A stretch of 64,000 nucleotides of DNA from DATFVA01 sp963800255 (GCA_963800255.1 CAWDAK010000022.1:248001-312000); one strand, 5' to 3'; shown: positions 43,723 through 53,185, numbered from the stretch's first letter. A program made the numbers and translations. Notes: generated from the letters alone by a model not told the origin.

Positions 43723-43833
43723 AAATTGGATTAAAAACCTATAACCTTTTTAATCATAGAGGCCTATCAAAATACGAATCACAAATAGGTAACTAATAAC
43801 TAACTTTATCAATCACTTCTGTACCATTTGATA

Positions 43834-46203
43834 TTATTTCAGGAGAATCATCTTTTTTGTTTGTGAAAAATTCCCAACTCTCATTTGATAGAGATATAAT
43901 CCGCTCGGAAGATTGACAGCATTCCAGTTTAGTTCATAAGTGCCTGACTGTTTTTCTTCATTGACTAGTGTTTCTATCTCTTTTGCCAGAACATCGAAAA
44001 CCTTGATTTGGACTTGTGATGCCCGGGGGACTGTGTATATAATTTTTGTATTCGGATTAAATGGATTAGGGAAGTTTTGTTCAAGAACATATTCATTAAC
44101 ATCCATAACATCGACTTCGACTACATCAGAGTATCCACACATCCCACTGAAATCTATTTGGTTCAGCCGGTAGAAATATTTTCCATTTACGAAGATATTA
44201 TCCGTATATGAATAATTGTGCTTATCTGTTGTGGTCCCTTTGCCCTGAACAAACCCTATTGCTGTAAAATTACCTTCAGCCGATCTTCGCTGGATTTCAA
44301 AACCTTTATTGTTTAACTCAGCCGCTGTACTCCATTTTAAGATTACACTTTTATTCTCTGAGTTTGCTGTATATGATATTAGTTCAACGGGTGTTCCGCT
44401 ATTCATGGTGTTTATTATTGTTCCGTTATTTCCCACTATCCATCCCGCGCCTGCATCTGTGAAATAAACTGAAAACAAGTTATTGTTAGTTCCACTGTTT
44501 TGAGGTGTCCAGCTATTTCCTCCATCAGTGGAATAAAATATTACTCCGCTATACCCCACAGCCCAGCCTTTCGAAGAATTTATAAAATGGACTGAATACA
44601 ATAGATTGGAAGTGCCAAAACTCTGAGAAGACCAGCTGCTGCCACCGTCGGTTGTCTTAAATATAATCCCGTCATTATAAGGTCCATTTCCTGAGCCTGC
44701 AATCCAGCCTGTGCCTGGATCTATGAAATAAACGCAATTCAAATTATTATAAACGCTGCTGCTTTGCGATACCCAGCTATCTCCGCCATCAGTCGTTCTC
44801 AGGATTGTCCCGTTATCTCCTACACTCCATCCGGTATTTGAATCTGTGAACCAGACTGAATTCAAACCATATGAAGTCCCGCTGAGTTTTGTTGACCAAT
44901 TATTTCCTCCATCAGTTGTTTTCAGTATTGTTCCGTTATCTCCCACAGCCCAGCCAATATTTGAATCGATGAAATAGATCGAACATAAAAAATTTGATGT
45001 TCTGCTGTTCCGGGCTATCCAGCTGCTTCCACCATCAGATGTTTTTAGGATTATTCCATAATCGCCCACAACCCAACCGGTATTAGAGTCAATGAAAAAG
45101 ACTGACCATAGAAAATTCAGAGTACCGCTGACCTGAGATGACCAGTTATTTCCACTATCAGTTGTTTTGAGAATTGTTCCATTGAATCCCACAGCCAGGC
45201 CTGTACCAGGACCGGTAAGCCAGACCGAGCGCAAATCATTTGTAGTTCCAGTGCTTTGATATGTCCAGTAACTACCGGCATTAACGGTTTTAAGAATCGT
45301 TCCATTACCGGATACCATCCAGCCACTGGTAAAATCAGGAAAACAGATTGAATTCAATTTGCTCATAGTTCCGCTATTAAGAATTATCCAATCAGTTCCG
45401 CCATTAGTTGTTTTATATACTTTTCCACCATCACCTACGATCCAGCCGGTTAAAGAATCAATAAACAAGATTGAATAAAAATAATCTGTGGTTCCGGTAC
45501 TTTGAGGGAGCCAATCAGTTCCGCCATTAGTTGTACTAAGGATTGTACCATGGATCCCCGCAATCCAGCCGGTATTAGAATCTATAAAACAGACTGAATG
45601 TAAATCATCGGTAGTCCCGCTGCTTTGAGACATCCAATTATTCCCACCATCAGTCGTCTCAAGAATACCTCCATGTCCTCCTACAGTCCATCCAGTATTT
45701 GAGTTTAGGAAATGAACCGAATACAAAGAATGCGTATATACGCTATCCTGAATTATCCAGCTGACGCCGCTGTCGGTTGTCTTGAATATCGTACCATAAA
45801 GTAAATTTCCGCCCACAGCCCACCCGGTAGTGGGATCTACAAAATAAACTGATCTGAGAGTATGTGCTGTTCCGCTGTTCTCTAACGTCCAGGTATATCC
45901 GCCGTCCGTCGTCCTGAGAACAGACCCATTTTTTCCCACTGCCCAACCGTTATCAGAATCGGTGAAATAGATAGAGTACAAATTATTTGTTGTCCCGCTG
46001 TTTTGAGATATCCAGTTATTACCACCATCGGTTGTACAGAGTATTGTTCCGCAGTCTCCTGCGGCCCAGCCGGTATTAGAATCTATGAAATAAACTGATG
46101 ATAAAGGATTACCTTGCGGTGAAGGATTCTGCCAGTTCCATTGCCCAAAACAAATTTGTACCCAAAATAAGGTAAGTATTGTCACATTCAATATAGATCT
46201 CAT
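43834..46203 (-). CDS. T9SS-exported YCF48/BNR-repeat protein
   Basis: 789-residue secreted protein. Signal peptide (about 1-20), then fourteen repeats of about 42 residues (about 22-605), each built on S-x-x-F-x-D-x-N-T-G-W-x-V-G-x-x-G-T-I-L-K-T-T-D-G-G-x-x-W, which should close into one or two beta-propellers of the YCF48/BNR type. A Fn3-like stretch follows (about 612-700), then a C-terminal type IX secretion sorting domain (about 703-789) with NFPNPFNPNTKI and a final KKMILLK. The start has GGGAG before the ATG. The likely fate is secretion across the outer membrane and attachment to the cell surface. Ligand unknown. The first half may have grown by repeat duplication. Confidence 0.92.
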   Translation of the reverse strand: MRSILNVTILTLFWVQICFGQWNWQNPSPQGNPLSSVYFIDSNTGWAAGDCGTILCTTDGGNNWISQNSGTTNNLYSIYFTDSDNGWAVGKNGSVLRTTDGGYTWTLENSGTAHTLRSVYFVDPTTGWAVGGNLLYGTIFKTTDSGVSWIIQDSVYTHSLYSVHFLNSNTGWTVGGHGGILETTDGGNNWMSQSSGTTDDLHSVCFIDSNTGWIAGIHGTILSTTNGGTDWLPQSTGTTDYFYSILFIDSLTGWIVGDGGKVYKTTNGGTDWIILNSGTMSKLNSICFPDFTSGWMVSGNGTILKTVNAGSYWTYQSTGTTNDLRSVWLTGPGTGLAVGFNGTILKTTDSGNNWSSQVSGTLNFLWSVFFIDSNTGWVVGDYGIILKTSDGGSSWIARNSRTSNFLCSIYFIDSNIGWAVGDNGTILKTTDGGNNWSTKLSGTSYGLNSVWFTDSNTGWSVGDNGTILRTTDGGDSWVSQSSSVYNNLNCVYFIDPGTGWIAGSGNGPYNDGIIFKTTDGGSSWSSQSFGTSNLLYSVHFINSSKGWAVGYSGVIFYSTDGGNSWTPQNSGTNNNLFSVYFTDAGAGWIVGNNGTIINTMNSGTPVELISYTANSENKSVILKWSTAAELNNKGFEIQRRSAEGNFTAIGFVQGKGTTTDKHNYSYTDNIFVNGKYFYRLNQIDFSGMCGYSDVVEVDVMDVNEYVLEQNFPNPFNPNTKIIYTVPRASQVQIKVFDVLAKEIETLVNEEKQSGTYELNWNAVNLPSGLYLYQMRVGNFSQTKKMILLK
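44395..46140 (-). repeat. About fourteen tandem YCF48-type repeats (about 125 bp each)
   Basis: In-frame coding repeats, visible by the recurring T-G-W-x-V-G...T-D-G-G-x-x-W blocks. Copies are similar enough to suggest expansion by recombination. One copy (near 44655-44740) has an insertion (SGNGPYNDG), another near 45780-45840 has GGNLLYG. Confidence 0.8.
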
Positions 46204-46611
46204 CCTAATCTCCCTTTAACTATCTCAAATTAGGTAAATTTATTCTTTCTCTCAATAAAATCCGATCATTTTTCTTGATTCCTTCCACCTTCTCATTTTG
46301 TTTTATTGATACTTTAAGATCAGTTTCTTTTGCGAATAGTTCCCCGGTGAATAGACTTTTCTAATTTTGTGAACTTTAATACTTCTTAAGACAGGCGATC
46401 TCATCCTCATATTCAGATTTAAGCTCAGTGTATAAACTGCTCAAATATTCTTTGATTATGATATATATTCTTTACTTTTATCGGTGATGCTTTTCTTTAT
46501 TTTACCTTCTGTTTTGGTGACGCTTTTTTAATAAACAAACCTTTGTCGGGAAAGTTAATTCCCCCTGAGTTATATTTATATATTAAAATTTAATACTAAA
46601 TTGGCTGGTTA
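46204..46611. other. Divergent non-coding gap, possibly with a relic reading frame
   Basis: 408 bases between the YCF48 gene (minus) and the DUF218 gene (plus). No complete gene is supported. On the minus strand 46376-46471 reads without stop into a helix-like peptide (YLSSLYTELKSEYEDEIACL, then KKY and stop), but it lacks a start codon; a second frame just upstream also looks gene-like. This could be a decayed gene or chance. Confidence 0.4.
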
Positions 46612-47643
46612 ATGGCTCAGAAGAAGGTGAACACAGAAAATAAGGCATGGCTCACTCTCTTTGTGATAATGTTAACTATTTTTAACCTGCTTTTTCTAAT
46701 CTACATCAAATATGATAATCAGAATATGCCTCTGTCTGATTTCAGACTTTATTACATAGGGAACCTTTTTAATATTTCATTCAGCATAGTATTAACGATC
46801 GGTTTGATCGCATATATGCTGAAGGAAAAAACAAATTTATCTCCGGTATCCATTTTTCTACTGGGTGCTGCGATGACGATTTTCCTCTTCGTGGCATGGA
46901 TATTTGCAAAATCACCAATCTCTTTACCTGATGTAACTATCTTAAATCAGCCTTTGAATAGGATATTCATCAGCGGATTGTTTTTTACTTATCAGTTCAT
47001 ACAATTTATTCTGATTGTGGAAATTTGGCTGAGCCTATCACAAAAATCAAATTTAATCTTTTTGCGCGCCCTGGTTGATTCTGTTCTAATAACCATGATA
47101 TTGCTCGTGTTTTCTTTTTTCTATTTAAATTTTAATAAAGCTCCGGGAAGGGAGTTCTTCCTTAGTGGCAAAGGAAATAATGTAGGAGTTGTACTGGGAG
47201 CAGCGGTGTGGACTAATGAACCTAGTCCCAGTTTGAGATCCCGCGTAGATAAAGCATTCAAACTGTATAAGAGGGGCAGTATTCAGAAAATCCAGCTGAC
47301 AGGAGGTAATGCACCCGGTGAACTGAGTGAGGCTGAAATTGCATACGATTATCTTAAAAAAAAGAAGATAGATTCATCTGATATCTGGGTAGAAAAAAGG
47401 ACAACCTCAACCACAGAGCAGATTCATTTTATCAAGCAAAACCTTAGTACAAAACCGGGGGTAAATGACATAATAATTATATCTGATTCTTATCATTTAC
47501 CGCGGGTAAAGGAAATCGCTGATTTCTATCTTCTGAATATTGAAGTGGCTCCTTCAGATCTTGATTTGAGGTTTGAGAATAAATTATATAACAAATTAAG
47601 GGAAAGTGCTGCAATTTTAATATTTTGGTTCTTTGCAATTTAA
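46612..47643 (+). CDS. Membrane YdcF/SanA-like protein (DUF218)
   Basis: 343-residue protein with about five N-terminal helices (15-190) and a C-terminal DUF218 domain (about 193-340): VGVVLGAAVW, SLRSRVDKAFKLYKRGSIQK, LTGGNAPGELSEAEIAYDYL, EKRTTSTTEQIHF and DSYHLPRVKEIADFY. The order VLGA...SRVD...TGG...S/TxxE...H-L-P-R is typical of SanA, ElyC and YdcF relatives, linked to envelope and peptidoglycan homeostasis; the chemistry is unknown. It precedes the amino-acid dehydrogenase gene by 26 bases. Confidence 0.85.
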   Translation: MAQKKVNTENKAWLTLFVIMLTIFNLLFLIYIKYDNQNMPLSDFRLYYIGNLFNISFSIVLTIGLIAYMLKEKTNLSPVSIFLLGAAMTIFLFVAWIFAKSPISLPDVTILNQPLNRIFISGLFFTYQFIQFILIVEIWLSLSQKSNLIFLRALVDSVLITMILLVFSFFYLNFNKAPGREFFLSGKGNNVGVVLGAAVWTNEPSPSLRSRVDKAFKLYKRGSIQKIQLTGGNAPGELSEAEIAYDYLKKKKIDSSDIWVEKRTTSTTEQIHFIKQNLSTKPGVNDIIIISDSYHLPRVKEIADFYLLNIEVAPSDLDLRFENKLYNKLRESAAILIFWFFAI

Positions 47644-47669
47644 CTTTTTTCAAATAATGGAGAAAAAGT

Positions 47670-48782
47670 ATGGTTAATTTTGAAATTATAGAAGAATTTG
47701 ATCACGAACAGGTGGTATTCTGTTCAAATAAAGAAGCCGGATTAAGAGCTATAATAGCAATCCATAACACTACACTAGGACCTGCTCTGGGCGGAACCCG
47801 TATGTGGAATTACAAAAGTCACGACGATGCTTTAAAAGATGTCCTCCGGCTATCAAGAGGAATGACTTACAAAGCTGCTGTTTCCGGCTTAAACCTGGGC
47901 GGCGGCAAAGCAGTTATTATAGGTGATTCAGCAACTCAGAAGAATGAATTATTGTTCAGAACGTTCGGAAAATTTATTGAAGGATTAGCAGGGAGATATA
48001 TTACTGCTGAGGATGTTGGAACTTCTGTAAATGATATGGAATACGTCAGGATGGAAACTAAATATGTTACCGGGGTATCAAAGGCCCTTGGTGGTTCCGG
48101 TGATCCCTCTCCGGTAACCGCATATGGTGTATTTGTAGGAATGAAAGCCTGCGCAAAATTCAAATGGGGAAGTGATTCGCTTGCTGGAAAAAAGATAGCT
48201 GTACAGGGAGCGGGTCAGGTTGCAAAATATTTATGCGAACACCTTTACAATGAAGGGGCCGAAATATTTATTACCGATATTAATGAAAGCAAGATAAACC
48301 GCGTACTTGAAACAGTAAAAGCACAGGTGGTAAAACCTGAGGAAATATACGGCCTCGATGTTGATATTTTTTCACCGAATGCCCTTGGCGCAATTATAAA
48401 TAACGATACGATAGGGAAAATTAAAGCCGAAATAGTTGCCGGCGGAGCAAACAACCAGCTTGAAAAAGAGACTATCCACGGTCCGCTGCTGATGGAAAAA
48501 GGCATTTTGTATGCTCCTGATTATGTAATAAATGCAGGAGGATTAATAAACGTAGCTAACGAGCTCGAAGGTTACAGGCAGGACCGTGCTTTGAAGCAGG
48601 CTGAAAAGATTTATGATGTAATCGGAAAAATCCTCGGGATCTCAGCAGAAGAAAATATCCCTACTTATGAGGCTTCCAATAAAATGGCAGAAGAAAGACT
48701 TGGAAGTGTAGGGAGGATCAGCAATATTTATACGGGTCAGTCGGCTTTTTCAGGCAGGCTGGGTGAGTTATTTCATAAATAA
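47670..48782 (+). CDS. Leucine/amino-acid dehydrogenase (Glu/Leu/Phe/Val family)
   Basis: 370-residue NAD-dependent dehydrogenase that oxidatively deaminates an amino acid. The N-terminal catalytic domain has GPALGGTRMWNYKSHDDALK, MTYKAAVSGLNLGGGKAVII with the catalytic lysine in GGGKA and a second lysine in TYKAA; the C-terminal Rossmann domain has VQGAGQVAKYLCEHL. Length and the LGGTRM-type start fit leucine dehydrogenase, with valine or phenylalanine as possible substrates. GGAGAAAAAG precedes the ATG. Confidence 0.92.
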   Translation: MVNFEIIEEFDHEQVVFCSNKEAGLRAIIAIHNTTLGPALGGTRMWNYKSHDDALKDVLRLSRGMTYKAAVSGLNLGGGKAVIIGDSATQKNELLFRTFGKFIEGLAGRYITAEDVGTSVNDMEYVRMETKYVTGVSKALGGSGDPSPVTAYGVFVGMKACAKFKWGSDSLAGKKIAVQGAGQVAKYLCEHLYNEGAEIFITDINESKINRVLETVKAQVVKPEEIYGLDVDIFSPNALGAIINNDTIGKIKAEIVAGGANNQLEKETIHGPLLMEKGILYAPDYVINAGGLINVANELEGYRQDRALKQAEKIYDVIGKILGISAEENIPTYEASNKMAEERLGSVGRISNIYTGQSAFSGRLGELFHK

Positions 48783-48855
48783 AATTTGATAAGCACATAA
48801 TTCAGAATATTTTTATAAATTCAGTTGTTCTTTAAAAAGTTGGTAGCTAAGTAAA

Positions 48856-49338
48856 ATGACACAAGTGTTTAAAAGAAGAGTCGTAAGGGAAAGGGTTCTG
48901 CAGATTTTGTATGCATTTGAATTAAACAGTGAATCCCTGCAATTGTTAACTGAAGGTGTACTGGCTGATTTGAATGATCCTGTTGACAAACAGTTCGCGA
49001 ATGATTTCGTTAACAGGGTAATCATCCACAGGAAGGAACTGGATTTAAAAATAAAAGAGAGAGTTGATAACTGGGAAATGGGAAGGATCGCATTAATCGA
49101 TAAACTTCTATTGCGTATGGGTATATGCGAACTTTTCTATTTCCCTGATATCCCGCCTAAAGTTTCCATCAATGAGGCTATCGAAATAGCAAAAATTTAC
49201 AGTACCGCGGGAAGCGGGAAATTTATTAACGGAATTCTTGATGCGATCCTGAATGAGTTAAAACAAGAAGGAAAGCTTAATAAAACGGGCAGGGGTTTGG
49301 TAGAGGAAACCATTTCTAAACCAACTCACAAAAAGTAA
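48856..49338 (+). CDS. nusB: Transcription antitermination factor NusB
   Basis: 160-residue all-helical RNA-binding factor. RRVVRERVLQILYAFELNSE, DKQFANDFVNRVIIHRKELD and the C-terminal PPKVSINEAIEIAKIYSTAG, SGKFINGILDAIL are the NusB landmarks. NusB with NusE supports rRNA transcription antitermination. It starts 73 bases after the dehydrogenase gene and lies 6 bases before an MFS gene on the same strand. Confidence 0.94.
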   Translation: MTQVFKRRVVRERVLQILYAFELNSESLQLLTEGVLADLNDPVDKQFANDFVNRVIIHRKELDLKIKERVDNWEMGRIALIDKLLLRMGICELFYFPDIPPKVSINEAIEIAKIYSTAGSGKFINGILDAILNELKQEGKLNKTGRGLVEETISKPTHKK

Positions 49339-49344
49339 TTCCGG

Positions 49345-50601
49345 ATGAAGGAAAGAAGCAGAATCTTTGTCTGGACGTTATTCGATTTTGCGAATACTGC
49401 TTTTTCTGTAATTATTGTTACCGTTATTTACTCCAAGTATTTCTCTAATTACGTTACCGGCGGACAAAGATGGCTGTGGGGACTTGCTGTTAGTCTTTCT
49501 ATGGTGCTTGCCGCATTGCTAAGCCCGCCCCTTGGTGCAATTGCGGATGTTTCGAGAAACCGTAAACGATTTCTTTTGATGTTCACATTGCTTTCGGTAA
49601 GCTGCACTGCGCTAATGTTCTTCGTTGAAAAGGGTAATATTTTATCAGGTTTTATTCTTTTTGTACTGGCGAATATTGGTTTTGAAGCCGGACTCGTATT
49701 CTATGACGCATTTCTACCAAATCTTACTGAGAAGAAGAACTTCGGAAGGGTTTCGGGATATGGTTTTGCTATGGGATATGTTGGCGCTCTTGCTGTTTTA
49801 CTTATCGTTATGGTTTTGCTTCCTCCAGCTGATTCACCTGATTATTATTTTTATATAAGGCTGACTTTTATCCTGGCCGCTGCGTTCTTTCTTTTCTTTT
49901 CAGCACCATTGTTTCTGTTTGTGAGTGAACCCCGTGTAGCCGAACCTGTTAAAAAAGACCTGCTTAGAGAAGGTATAAATAAAAGTTTCAGCACATTTAA
50001 AGCTATCTTCTTTCAGAACAAATATCCTGCAATATCACGTTTCCTTTTTGCTTTCTTTCTATACAATGATGCTATTATCACCATCATTGCATTTGCTTCT
50101 ATCTTTGCTTCAAATATTCTAAAGATGAATGATGAACAGATCATCCTGTTCTTTGTAATAGTGCAGAGCACAGCTGTTGCAGGTTCATTTGTCTTTGGAA
50201 TAATCTCAGATCATATAGGACCGAAGAAGACTATCACCATGACGCTGGCTGTATGGATAGTTGTAATAATCGGAGCATTCTTCGTACAAACGGTTTCTGA
50301 ATTTTATATTGTGGGATTACTTGCCGGTCTGTCTATCGGCAGTTCACAATCCTGCAGCAGAAGCCTGATGGCTCTGTTAACTCCACCTGAGCAGGAAGCT
50401 GAATTCTTCGGGTTTTATGACGGCTTGTTCGGTAAATCGTCAGCAGTAGTTGGTCCTTTTGTGTATGGAGTGATATCCGATCTTTCCAATGAAAGATTTG
50501 CGGCCCTGGCCATTGGATTATTTTTTATTGCCGGACTTATAATACTTCAGAAGGTCAGGGTGCCCTCTTATAAAGAAGTCTCGGCTGAAGAAACAGCCTG
50601 A
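49345..50601 (+). CDS. MFS transporter, UMF1/Atg22-like family
   Basis: 418-residue protein with twelve helices. The start WTLFDFANTAFSVIIVTVIY and the later YDAFLPNLTEKKNFGRVSGY, GFAMGYVGAL and GSSQSCSRSLMALLTPPEQE are characteristic of the UMF1 family (Atg22-like effluxers, suggested amino acid or nutrient export). Substrate unknown. It follows nusB by 6 bases. Its last 34 bases overlap, tail to tail, the end of the CDF gene on the other strand. Confidence 0.9.
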   Translation: MKERSRIFVWTLFDFANTAFSVIIVTVIYSKYFSNYVTGGQRWLWGLAVSLSMVLAALLSPPLGAIADVSRNRKRFLLMFTLLSVSCTALMFFVEKGNILSGFILFVLANIGFEAGLVFYDAFLPNLTEKKNFGRVSGYGFAMGYVGALAVLLIVMVLLPPADSPDYYFYIRLTFILAAAFFLFFSAPLFLFVSEPRVAEPVKKDLLREGINKSFSTFKAIFFQNKYPAISRFLFAFFLYNDAIITIIAFASIFASNILKMNDEQIILFFVIVQSTAVAGSFVFGIISDHIGPKKTITMTLAVWIVVIIGAFFVQTVSEFYIVGLLAGLSIGSSQSCSRSLMALLTPPEQEAEFFGFYDGLFGKSSAVVGPFVYGVISDLSNERFAALAIGLFFIAGLIILQKVRVPSYKEVSAEETA

Positions 50602-51590
50602 TCCCTGGTTGACATGTAAATCGGTTTGCCCGTCATCTTACTTTCATTGAATTCGAATGGAATTTTCTTCGCTTCCTGTCTCACAGTGCATTGAGCATAA
50701 CCGCAGTATTTACAAAGTTCCGGTATGCAGTAGTCGAAATGTATTTTAATCTGCATATTCCTGAAAACGTTCATCAGTTTATCTTCTATTTCCTTTTCCT
50801 CGGTGTGAGACTTCTGAATGGTAAAATAATAGGGCAGGATCAGGTGAAAATCCAGAAAGATCTTGTCGCCGGATCTCCAATACCTTAATTCATGCAGGTC
50901 AATCCAGTAAGGCTGCTTCAACTTTTCAACTTCAGAGACGATCTTTTCAAGCAAATCAGGATCGGTTTCGTGCATTAAACCGCCGATTGATTCCCTTATA
51001 AGTTTAATTCCTGTAAAGAATATATTTAATGCAACCGCAATTGCAAATATGGGATCAAAAAGCTGAAACCCGGTAAGCATCACCAGGACAATACCCACTA
51101 TGACACCTATGCTTGTATAAGAATCGGTCAGTACGTGCTTTCCATCTGCAATCAAAGTGAGGGAATTAGTTTTCTTACCCATCTTCACAAGGTAAGATCC
51201 CAACAGAAGGTTTATTCCTCCGGCTCCGCTAATTACAATAACCCCAATGTTAAGCTGCTGAAGATTAGGGCCTTTAATTATATCAAGCACCGAAGTATAA
51301 ATTATGAAAACAGCTGCGGCGAAAATCAGAAAACCCTCAATACCAGCAGAGAAGTACTCGACATTACCATGTCCATACATGTGAGATTCGTCCGGAGGTC
51401 TGGAACTAAGTATTATACTATACAAAGCCATGGAGGTTGCCAGCACATGCACCACTGATTCGGCGGCATCAGAAAAAATGGCTGCTGAGCCGGTAAGCAT
51501 ATAGGCACCCATTTTTGAGAGAAACATTATTACCCCCACTATGAGGGATAACCAGGCTGCTTTTTTCTTAAGTGATATATCACCAGACAT
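50568..51590 (-). CDS. Cation diffusion facilitator metal transporter
   Basis: 340-residue CDF protein exporting divalent metal from the cytosol by proton exchange. Six helices (about 12-205), then a C-terminal cytoplasmic domain (about 210-300). TM2 has FSDAAESVVHVLAT and TM5 DGKHVLTDSYTSIGV, with the H-x-x-x-D pair. The TM2 site (SDAAES) differs from the H-x-x-x-D type of zinc exporters, so the metal is not clear (iron, manganese or zinc). A Cys-rich tail (CIPELCKYCGYAQC, about 292-305) is unusual for the family and may bind metal. It lies 14 bases downstream of the RsbU-type phosphatase gene on the same strand. Confidence 0.9.
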   Translation of the reverse strand: MSGDISLKKKAAWLSLIVGVIMFLSKMGAYMLTGSAAIFSDAAESVVHVLATSMALYSIILSSRPPDESHMYGHGNVEYFSAGIEGFLIFAAAVFIIYTSVLDIIKGPNLQQLNIGVIVISGAGGINLLLGSYLVKMGKKTNSLTLIADGKHVLTDSYTSIGVIVGIVLVMLTGFQLFDPIFAIAVALNIFFTGIKLIRESIGGLMHETDPDLLEKIVSEVEKLKQPYWIDLHELRYWRSGDKIFLDFHLILPYYFTIQKSHTEEKEIEDKLMNVFRNMQIKIHFDYCIPELCKYCGYAQCTVRQEAKKIPFEFNESKMTGKPIYMSTRDQAVSSAETSL

Positions 51591-51604
51591 ATATATTCCC
51601 CAAA

Positions 51605-52699
51605 TTAAATTGCTTTCATAACTATTAAAGTAAGATCATCCTGAACCGGTGAGGAATAAGTGAAATTTTTAACCGCATTCACAATTATATCCCGTACCTG
51701 TTCAGCTGGTTTTTCTGAATTTTCGCATATCAGCCTTACAAGGTTTTCCTCACCGAAGGTCCGGTAAAAGCCATCCATAGCTTCTACAACCCCGTCAGTG
51801 AAAAAAATGAATAAATCTCCTGTGCTCGGCTGAACCGATACTTCTTCTGTAGAATTGGAAAATAAAGGTTCTTTAGCAAGACCAATTCCCATACCAGCCG
51901 GTGTAACCCTGGTGCATTTACCTTCTGATTTATTGAAGTGTATCATAGGCATATGCCCCGCGCGTGAGAGTATGATTTCACCACCCGAATTTACTTCAGC
52001 AATGCTCATTGTAAGAAATGAACCGTTCTTCAGGACTCTCTTAAGATTAAAATTAAGACTATTCAGGATGGCCCTGGGAGAAGACTCCAGGGTGACGATG
52101 TTATGAAGGATTGACTGAACCTGAACCATCAGAAGAGCGGCGGACATTCCTTTCCCTGAAACGTCACCTATTACAACAAAAGTTTTTTCATGCTCCGGGT
52201 CGGGTTTAATGAAGTCGTAATAATCACCGCCAACCTCTCTGGCAGTTGCCATGTAGCAGCTTATCTGATAATATTTATTTTCGGGCGGCACCAGCGGCAT
52301 CATATTCATCTGTATTTCACGTGCAACTTCAAGCTCATCCTTTGCAGTAAGTTTATCAGCAAGCTCAAAGGCTACAAGCAGGTTTATCAGGATAAAGCCC
52401 CATACTGCAAATCCCCAATCATTACCAAAATAAGCAAGGATAAATAGAATCAACCCCAGGGAATATATTATCCTTCGTCCCGGGGAAAGAAGATTTAAGA
52501 ATTCCAGGAAAAGGTTTCGTGTGAAAAGAATAAAATCAAGTATTCTATTGCGGCTCTTCTCAGGTTTTTTCATTCTCTTGACGTAGAAATCATAAACCTC
52601 TGGAACATCTCTTTTAACGAGTTTATGAAACTCATTGTAATTAAGTTCACCCGTATGCAAACGAAATAATCTTCTTAACTTTTCAAAAAGGTGATTCAT
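51605..52699 (-). CDS. SpoIIE/RsbU-type PP2C phosphatase, membrane-linked
   Basis: 364-residue protein: cytoplasmic N-terminal part, two or three hydrophobic stretches (about 77-118) and a C-terminal PP2C-like domain (about 150-364). Landmarks are REIQMNMMPLVPPE, REVGGDYYDFIKPD, VIGDVSGKGMSAALLM, RAGHMPMIHF and FFTDGVVEAMDG; the aspartates of GGDYYDF and IGDVSGKG bind the metals. Relatives dephosphorylate anti-anti-sigma factors in partner-switch regulation, but no such partner is encoded nearby. Gene follows the aminotransferase remnant on the minus strand. Confidence 0.92.
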   Translation of the reverse strand: MNHLFEKLRRLFRLHTGELNYNEFHKLVKRDVPEVYDFYVKRMKKPEKSRNRILDFILFTRNLFLEFLNLLSPGRRIIYSLGLILFILAYFGNDWGFAVWGFILINLLVAFELADKLTAKDELEVAREIQMNMMPLVPPENKYYQISCYMATAREVGGDYYDFIKPDPEHEKTFVVIGDVSGKGMSAALLMVQVQSILHNIVTLESSPRAILNSLNFNLKRVLKNGSFLTMSIAEVNSGGEIILSRAGHMPMIHFNKSEGKCTRVTPAGMGIGLAKEPLFSNSTEEVSVQPSTGDLFIFFTDGVVEAMDGFYRTFGEENLVRLICENSEKPAEQVRDIIVNAVKNFTYSSPVQDDLTLIVMKAI

Positions 52700-52708
52700 T
52701 CAATAATC

Positions 52709-53074
52709 TTAAATTTTACTTAAAATGTCAGCCGCTCCTTCAAGAACTTTATCTTTCCTGGCAAAACAAACTCCTTACAAATTAGCGCTTCGTTTATAAT
52801 TTTTCCTATCATCAAACCCAATATGCTCATATACCTCATCACTGAGTACAAAAATATCTTTATTACTGGTTATATCTTCCAGTTTTTTTATATCCGACTC
52901 ATTTATTACACTGCCGGTCGGATTGTGGGGCGAATTGAGAAATATCATCCTTGTCCGGGATCCCTGGCTTAAGTTTATTGCATTATTTTCTGCCGCCATC
53001 CGTGACATAATTATGGATATTTTAATCCCCGTGGCAGGCAGCTTCGAATTCAGCAATCCGGTTTGGGTATTCAT
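52709..53074 (-). pseudogene. Decayed aminotransferase (class I/II, methionine aminotransferase-like)
   Basis: The reading frame starts like a PLP aminotransferase (LNSKLPATGIK, AAENNAINLSQG, residues 8-41), then jumps straight to a core piece (MIFLNSPHNPTGSVINESD, LSDEVYEHIGFDD) with roughly a hundred residues missing between, and stops at residue 99 (52775). Beyond the stop another frame encodes a typical C-terminus (FARKDKVLEGAADILSKI, ending 52709). The PLP-lysine region is absent. So this is a gene reduced by at least two deletions and a frameshift; an intact protein of this family would be about 380 residues. It cannot be active. Confidence 0.88.
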
Positions 53075-53185
53075 TTCGGTACTTCTTTGAATATTTAAGT
53101 ATGCAAAATAAATAAAATATCTTACTGACTGAAGTTCAGACTTGATATAGTAGAATCAGAAGATAGCGGGGAAGAGGGTAAAGGC

